Shown piece by piece: positions 48,301 to 57,300 of a stretch of DNA of 64,000 bases. The number at the start of each line of letters is the position of its first letter. Within the stretch, counting starts at the first letter, position 1. The stretch is from Anastrepha obliqua (lineage: Eukaryota > Arthropoda > Insecta > Diptera > Tephritidae), in assembly GCF_027943255.1 (NCBI RefSeq), contig NC_072893.1:33068001-33132000 (forward strand). Reading direction: 5' to 3'. The notes under the pieces were generated by a model that ran no database searches, was not told the DNA's origin, and worked only from the letters and a program-made list of their open reading frames with translations. The position numbers were made by a program, and so were the translations under genes.

Positions 48301-51300
48301 TTTTGGGCACTCATGCACGTCGGCTCGGGGTTCCTCAAAACGACCTGTGCAGATAGTGCGAGGACGAAGATGAGGAAGTATCGAGCAGGCATTTGTTATG
48401 CAGTTGTCCCGGCCTAGTCAGAAGTGGACTCGCTCTTCTAGGCTCTCCAACAATTGACAATCTTTCAGTACTCTCGGACCTGAAAATCGAATCTCTCATC
48501 AAATTCTCGAAACGAATTAATATCTTTGACCAAAATCTATAATAAAAATCTCGGTTAGGTGGGGAAATCATATAATATAATAAGCTCTAGGGCAACACAA
48601 CGGACCCACAGCGGTCTATGTGGCACTCCGATGCGGGGTCACCCTTAAACCAGCCAACCGAACCATCAATTGCCTTCGCTGAATTTATTTTAGATAGATT
48701 TTGATAGATAAGAATTAACGCTAAACTGGACAGATGAGATCTTTTTAGCACCAACCAGTGATTGTACACTACTTCAGTTTATTATTTATAAATTTTAGGG
48801 CTGTGCCATTAATTGAATGCTCAAAATTTTAGTTAATCGTTATACCAATTGCTAAATTAATTAATTAATTTTAGTTATTGATTAATCGGGTAACTAAATT
48901 GGGGCATAAATAAAAAGCAATTTATTTGAAAAGCTTGGATCCCATTTCGATTAAGTTTGTTTCCTATAGCAATATCGAAGTTGTATTTTATTTTATAACT
49001 TTTGTTTGATGCCTGCTTTTTGAAACATTTTTTAAATTTTTTTGAATTATTTAAGGGCAAACTTCATGTAGACATGTTAAAAAAAATTAACAGTTTATGG
49101 AACAAACATTTTTAAAATTATTTAAGGAATGCTCGTTTTGAGTTACTTTATTTTCTGGTGGGTGAGGTTGGGTTCAAAATATCTTCGCACTTACAGCGAA
49201 CGTCATCTACTGTGTTGATACCGCTGTGTGTGGTGTGGCCACTAAAACAATACCTCTTCCTCTTCTGAGGAGATACCCTTCTCAGGACTAGTTTCTGCAA
49301 CACTTCGGGAGGACCCAGAATAACATCCATAAACGACCAATTCTATTCGCCGACGTCTGGGTCCACCGTATTTGTAGCCAGCTTTCATGCTATAGGCTCG
49401 TCTTCTTGAGTTTCTGTCAGCGAGGTTTTGCATTGTTGCATTGTGTCGAGCTTTGCTTTTTTCATAGTACGTCCTCGATGTATCTCTTTATTGCATTGCA
49501 GCTGTTCTCGCGTTCAAGTATTTTTCAGAGCATGTCTTTTCGCGAGCCGTCTGTCCTCAACGCTTCGCAGTACATGCACTTAACTTGCCCATGCGGTATA
49601 GATATCTCCGGAAGTATCCGTGGCCCGAAGGAACTGAGATAAAAACTAATTCACTTCTCTAAAGTTCCTTTGGACCCATTTGCCTATTGATGGAATGAGT
49701 GTCGCCATCTACCATCTAGGTTCAGTGTTCTATCGGCTTTGTCACCGCAGCATGGTTTGGTATCTCCGTTCCGCGTCATTAGTGCTGACGTGCTTCTTCT
49801 TGCAGTCCCACGACATCCATTTCTTTCCGGGCCATGAGGTTGAGGGATATCTCTTAGCTGATCACAAGGAGTGCAGCGCCGGAGACAGTGCGCTAGGCTG
49901 AGGCAACTCTGAGTGCCACTGTTCGTTGCACATCCTCCAGTGTTTCGCGCTTGGCTTTGCAGTTTAGCGCATGTCTCCATACTTCGCTGCCGTACAGAAG
50001 ATTTGAGTTTGTGGCCTCCATGATTAGCCGTTTTTTGCTCTGTGTTGACCCACCGATATTTGCATTAATATGCTTAGCGTTTCCGTGAACTTTGCTGCTT
50101 TGGTGGCCGTATGTCGTATCTGGGTCCAGATCCTTGAGTCTTTAGTCCTTGAGTTTTAAGTTATTATAACTTTAGTTATTCGAATATTGCCTAACTCAGC
50201 AATAGGTCACTTAACTTACTCGTATAATCGAACAAGCGTACAGCCTTAATATGCTGAATAAAATAATTATTTTAAATCCGAATGTCAACATCAAGTGGAC
50301 GTCACTTTTTTGCTTTTGCTACTTTGAGAATAGATTTCGCTACATGCGTCAGAGTCGTACCAGTTCTGAACCAGAAATTTCGTTCACTAGTTGAAGTTTT
50401 TCCTTCAGGGATGATGCTGCAGCTGTTTTTTCTGTTTATTAAAATAGTTTTCGGAATTATTGAAGACGAATGACTGAAATATTGCATTTGAGTGAAATTG
50501 ACAGGGTATTGCAGAGGCAAGGCCAACAAAGGAACGATGAGGACGAAAGAGCAGGCGACTAATGAGCAATGTATATATTGCTTATACTATTTTTTTTTTT
50601 TTGGATGCAGCAACTCTGTGATAGATACTATAGAATGGATGATAGGACGCTGCTGCTATTGGACTTTAAGCAAGAATGTGATGATAACGATGATGATAGT
50701 AGTCGCGATGTGCAGCGGTAGAGTGGCAGTGGATGTGAAATCGTGTTTGTGGAGTGCTGTGAGTGGTGTTGCTGCTGACTGCTGTTGCTGATTTTAATGG
50801 TGATTGAATTGGTTTTGCAGTTGCCAATGCGCTTCTATGACATTGATGGTGTTGGACCTTCAGTTGGTGACAAAGATGAATGACGATTAGTTCGGGTAGT
50901 GTATGCGCTTTGATGGGCAGAGTATCGTAGCAGCCAATGTACTACAATATATTTTCATACAAACGGAAAAGCTTGTGTTGTAATGGGAAGTAAGAGGAAC
51001 TTTTATTGCTTTCAAGCATCTACTTCAGCGAAGCAACGCGAACATCTATATTCTTTCTTAACCTTGACCGTAAAAATCTAAAAATTGTGACTTTTTGTAC
51101 AAAAACAAAAAGAAAAAAGCAAAAACAAAAAAAAAAATTGTCACATTATTATCTCTGTACGAAAGCTCAGCCAACAAGCCTTTATGCTGCTAATGCCTTG
51201 CTGGCAAAGTGCGCATAAAGTCTTCTTATGCATGTTTTTCTTTGGAGCTTAGCATTTGAAAGTCATAAAGTAGCTTTACAGTGCGCTCAGTAGTACAAGC

Positions 51301-54300
51301 GCTAGCGTTCAAAGCCATGATACAGTGTAATCCGCTGTTGGAATATGTTGCTGAGGCGCATAAACAAACAAATATGTAAATGATGAAAAACAAACGCAAA
51401 AACCAAAACAAGAACAAAATATTAAATGCAAATATGTTGAGCCAGTGTCATAAAGTATTGTTGTAAAGAATGTGAATTACTTGCGAAGACACAGAGTGTG
51501 GGCAAATAAGCATAAACCAAACAATGCGCGAATTTGAAGAGTTTAAGTTGTGTGAACAACGGGTCGTATACGTAACATTCTTGAGAAATGAAAATATTGA
51601 AATGTTGCAACTTTGATTTTGACTAAAAACCCAACCATATGAACAAATATGCTTTAAGTCAATTCAAATAATACAAAAATTAAAAAGGCTCAGCGAATCT
51701 ATCATTTCAGTAATTTTGGGCAAAACTAACCAAAAAATCATGAATGTTTTATACTCGTGAATAATTGTGGTAAATTTATTTATTAGTAAAATATTGGGTA
51801 ATTTAAAAAGTTTGGTTATAAACTCGGATTTTACTTGTAGTCTATTTTTATTTAGGCAGACAATGGCAAGCCTCCGAATGTATTTCTGTCATGCCAAATT
51901 TTCTAAGTTCGGGTTGGAGAGGAGGTGAGAAGGTTTGTCTTTATTGAAGATATATGTTCGTAGTTCTGTTACAGAAGGATATGTTCAGGGGATAGTGTTG
52001 AGTTAGCCTGGCATATGGGGAGGTGTTCGGGTCTATGAGCTATGTATTTGTGAGCTTGTTGTGCCCTAATCGTAATCTTAAAATTTTTGTTTAGTCCAAT
52101 CTGGTAAGTGAATTTTGAGCATTTTTTAAGTAATAGCAGTTAATGTGTTGTTTTTGGTAAACTCATTGATACCAATTAGAAGCTTGTGATATCAGGTTAT
52201 GATGTTGTGCCTGGTGTGCACTTTTTAAGATGAGGTTGATATCTTTTATGCTGACGTTGTTGGTAGTAATAAGTGGAAGTCGAGATGCTTCTTCGGCAGC
52301 GTGGTCTGCTAGTTCATTATTGACAATACCGGAGTGCCCCGGTATCCAGACCAATTTAATTTTAGGATTGTTTTTGATCAGGAGTGATCTTATATTGTGA
52401 GGGTATGTGTCGCAGTTGCTTATATTTAATATTGATTTGAGGGACGAGAGTGAATCCCAGCATATTATACATTTTCCTCTCTTTTTTAATTAGTATAATA
52501 GCTTAATTGCTTCTAAAATGACGATGATTTCTGCTGATAAAACAGAGGCATAGGGTGGCAGAATGCCAGATTTGAGACTTTGTTAATTTATGATCCATCG
52601 GTGTAGATGAATGTATGATTTTTTAGATTGCCTTTCATTTTAAGGAATTTTTGTTTGTATTCTGATTTAGGTGTTTCGGATTTAATACTTGTGCTGAGAG
52701 TAATTTTTGAAAGGTTAAGAGGGAGGTTCCAGTATAGTTCCAGATTATAATTTTTGAATTTTTGATTTGGATGAAAAAGAAGATTGAACAATGTGGTTTT
52801 TGAAATTGTTCTGTCTAGTGCCGAATTAATTTTTTCTTCGTTTTTCGAGACCGTTTGTAGTTTTTTATTATTTGGAAAGAGGTGTGTCGTACGCATGCAG
52901 TAATGTCTAGTAGCATGCTTTTATTTGGAGTGGTATGCAAGGCTCCAAGGGCTGTACATAAAGCTGAATGAAGTTTAGTTTCAAGCTTGTTAAGTATACA
53001 TTTCGGCGCATTTCCGAAAAAACCGTAATCTATTTTTGAGTTCATGATTACTCTAGTAATGTTGTGTAGTGTATGAGAGTTAGTATGTGCTAGCGAGGCA
53101 TTTAATGATGTCCATGGTAACAAAGCACCTTACGTCTAGAACAAACCTTGTATTGTTGTTGATAAGCAGTTTACACATCTAAATAGGAAACTAAATATGA
53201 AGTGAGCTATACAATATCGGTAGTTTTAGGTATATTTTTCTCCATGTATTGTGCTTTTTTTATAAAAATATATGTATTTCATTCTACAATAAATGACACA
53301 TAAATACAAGTTTCAAACTGAGTGGAAAATTTTGCTTATGTACACTTTTTATTCAGAATTTTTACAAAAGTTTTTTATATGAAGTTTTATAAGTTTGAAA
53401 TAGCTTACCTATTTCATTTGTTTTTGATATTTTTTTCTTTGCAGGCATGACGTTTCTTGAAAATTCCAGTAAAACTAAACTAATGGGTTGCTTAATAATA
53501 ATGCAAATTAAAAATAATGTAAAGAAAAAGGTAAAAAACACGCCATATGCAAGGTGACGTCCAAAGTAAACAAGATTGGCGTCATAAACATGCTTTTGAG
53601 TGCCAGTGCGTCTGACCATCGTTTGACCAATTTTTTTAATGCGTCAGTGCGTTGGAAGTTACATCCCTAGCTGTCTTCCAGTGAGAGCTTGGTGACATTC
53701 GGTTCAGTGGAATCGAAGTTATTGCGTCTAAAGTATCAGTTTGTTTGTGTCATCGGCACAAAAATGAGTTTCGAACAAAGAGCTAATATCAAATTGTTTT
53801 CTAAAATCAGTAAAACGTTTACCGAAACATTTGAATTCATGAAAAAAGTTTATGGCGATGATTGTCTATCTCGTGTTAAAGTTCATGAGTGGTTTACACA
53901 TTTCAGAGATGGTTGTGAGAACATAAATGACAATGAATGACCCGTATGCACTCCCAAGCACCGAAAACTCCATCAAAATTATTCGTAAATTTATCAAAAA
54001 TGAACCGAAGTCTTCATTGAAATTCATGGAATCTGAGTTGAATATCTCCAAAACACCGATTTATCGTGTCTTAACTGATCATTTGGGCTTACGAAAGGTC
54101 TGTGCACGTTTCATTCCGCACAAGATAATTGAGGACAAAAAATTGCTCAGAATTCAACTTTCGAAAGACCTCATGAAAGAGGCGATAAAAGACGAGAACT
54201 TCCTTAACAACATTGTAACTGGTGATGAAACCTGGTGTTGCCAACATGAACCCGAAACTAAGCGTCAAAGTGCCGAATGGACGAGTCACCACGCAAAAAA

Positions 54301-57300
54301 TCATGCTTGGCGAAGTTAAAAATCAAATCGATGCAGAATCAATAAAATCGGTTCATTTTTGACTAAGTTATGAGCATTTAAAAAAGAAAATTCTTATATA
54401 ATGAAAAAAAAAATCGATTTTGAAAAACAAAAGAGCCGATAAATCTTGAAAAAATTTGTTTTCGGGCGAACAAAAAAGTACGTGTCTCATTATTTTGACC
54501 AGAGATCAACATATTTGAGTTACATCGAATTCGAAGAACATGTCCCTAATAGCCCGGTTGAATTGAAATGGAAAGCATCAAATACTGAAAAAATTAGAGA
54601 AAAATTATAGGAAATATAATTCGGCTTAGGAGAGGAAGTTTGTTCCTTAGTTAAAGGTTGAATACCTATTAACCCAACTTTATTAGGACCTTTACGAATT
54701 TCAATGTAATCTAGAAGAATAAAAATATATCCACTATTTTTGCGTAAATTTTTTGCACAAACGGCTTAAAACTGTTTTATGGTCAATCTTTAGTTCCTGG
54801 GCGGTGCTACGACTACTAACATGTCGTTCAACTTCGATTATTTCTGTAATTTTATCGACATTATCGATATTTTCTTTTACACCAAAAATGACTGAACGGA
54901 ATCGACGAAACCAAAATTGCACGTAATTAGGTGTAACAGTATCGCCACCATAACCACCAGTCTCAATTTCAGCGGCCTGGTGGCCTGGCTTGCATTTTCG
55001 CTTTTATCCAAGAAAAACTGTAAAATGTACCAAATTTCCTCTTTATTGATTTCTATTCTTAACACCCTGTAACTCACAACTGAATGGAACAAACAAAAAA
55101 CAGCAAATGAATTTTCTTAGTGTGAAATGTCACCTTGGCAACGAGCATGAACTTTAAATGGTTTGATCGTTACTTTATGAGATGTCGATCACTATAGTCA
55201 TCGAAGGAGAAAATAATGGGTTTCTTTTACCCCAAATTAATAATTCGTCCAACCATTCATGCCAGCCTTCAATTGAAATATTAATGATGAATGGTATTTA
55301 CGACTATATCATTAATATGGACCTAAAGAGTCTATAATATAATTTGATAGCGCATATTTTTGTATTACAAAAGGACAATTTTACCCTTTTTATAATCTCA
55401 AAAAATTTATGCAGTTGTAGAGTCTACTTTAGAGCGCAAAAATGTTCCTCGAAAATACTCTCAAAAAATTTCAGTATTTGTCTTTTCAGGCGAAAACAGT
55501 GTGATATAACGCAAAAAAGTACACTACTAATTTGTTTGTCAATTGCTAAACCGCATTTATGTCTTTTTTCTGTTTTTTTGTTTCTTTTGTTATTTTGGAA
55601 AATGCACAAATTGGCGTAATTCCAAAGCGTAATGAAGCATATGAAGCTTTAAAAGCAGAAGCATTTTTCCAGGCGCTTTGGCACTACTTCAATCCCACAT
55701 AAGTACGAAATGAACCCTTAAACTCCATTCCGCTTAGGAAGTCTTATGATCAAATTTGATTTCTGTATTTAAAGCCGCAAAACGCAATTAGTTTATGAGG
55801 CATAACATACAATATTTTAAGAAATTACGCTTGCAGTATTCCACATGCAATTAAGAACAAATTTTATATCAAAATGAATCGCCTTATCGGAACCTGTACG
55901 ACTTGAAGACGGTACCTAGCGCATTCAACGACAACGATGAGTTAGACACATTATCAGGGATGCAAATATAATCAGGTACGTCAAAGCGGAAAGGATTCGA
56001 AGGAATGGTCACATTTTACGAATGAGAAAGGATAGAACCCTAAAAAAGATCTTCGGGACGAATCCACAAGGCGACAGAAATAGACGTCGACCGAGAAAAC
56101 GATGGATGATATCGCAGGCGACTATAGAGAAATGGGCATATCTGATATCAAACGAAAAGCTGATGGCCGAGTGACGTTTAGGCGAATTGTAACGGAAGCA
56201 ATGGTCCACCCCGAACTGTGATGCTATGATGCTGATGATGTTGCTTGAAGATGTAGAATTTTGGCGTTGTATGCCACATAAATCGGATTTGATGCCTGTG
56301 ATATATATCAGGTCAGTTCATAAGTTCGTGCGTATTTTACCCATAATTTCACTTTTGTACGATTTTTGCATACAAAAAATTATTCGCGGAGTATAACGGA
56401 ACTATTTATATTTTCTTTGATATATTGAGCATTCAACAAGTGATTTTGATCGAGGATAGAAGCACGTGTTGTTAAAAAATAAAATGGAATCTTCGAACGC
56501 ATATAAGAGGCATATTTTGTAATATATTTTTTTTTATAAAAGAGGTAATAATGCAACAACTGCTGCTGCGAAACTGCGACGTGGCCGATACCCCGCGCGC
56601 TGGTCGTCCTGAAGTCTTTAACTCCGACGCCTTGCTCGAACTCGTGGAAGCTGAGCCAAATTTGACAGTCGATATGATAGCTCAGAGGTTAAATTCATCG
56701 CATGGAACAGTTTACAGGCATCTGGTTTAGTTGGGAAAGGTTTCAAAGCTGGGAAATTGGTTCCGCATAGACTTTCCGCCGCCAACCATCAGCTGAGAGT
56801 GAATGTGTGGTCTCAACTGCTGCAACGGCTTGAAAGTGATACTTTTTTGAACCGTATTCTTACTGGTGATGGGTCCTTTACAATAATCCTGTTCGCAAAT
56901 GCCAATGGGTAGATAAAGATGAAACACCAGAACCGACCCCTAGAGATGGCCTTCGCCCCAAGAAGATTCTCCTGTCTATTTGGTGGCATATGGACGGTAC
57001 TGTTTATTATGAACTTCTGGAATCAAACCAGACGATAACTGGTGATTATTATTCCCATCAGCTATCAAACCTGTGCCTCATTTTTAACAAAAATCGACCG
57101 TCTTTAGTGAATAGACGCAAAGTTTTGTTTCACCACGACAACGCAAGACCTCATACCGCAAGGCAAACATTAGGCAAGCTGAACGAGCTCGGATCGGAGC
57201 TAATGCCGCATCCGCCATACTCTTCGGATATTGCACCTTGTGATTATCACCTTTTCCGTGGACTTCAATCCTATATGAAAAACAAGAACTTCTCCTCAAA

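Noticed and set aside
50282..50791. Plus-strand ORFs in the intron as nested host genes
   Set aside because: Short, low-similarity, no splice or start support; composition fits TGCTG/GATGATG-rich DNA.
54089..54304. Minus-strand ORF as a separate gene
   Set aside because: Shadow of the mariner-like fragment on the plus strand.
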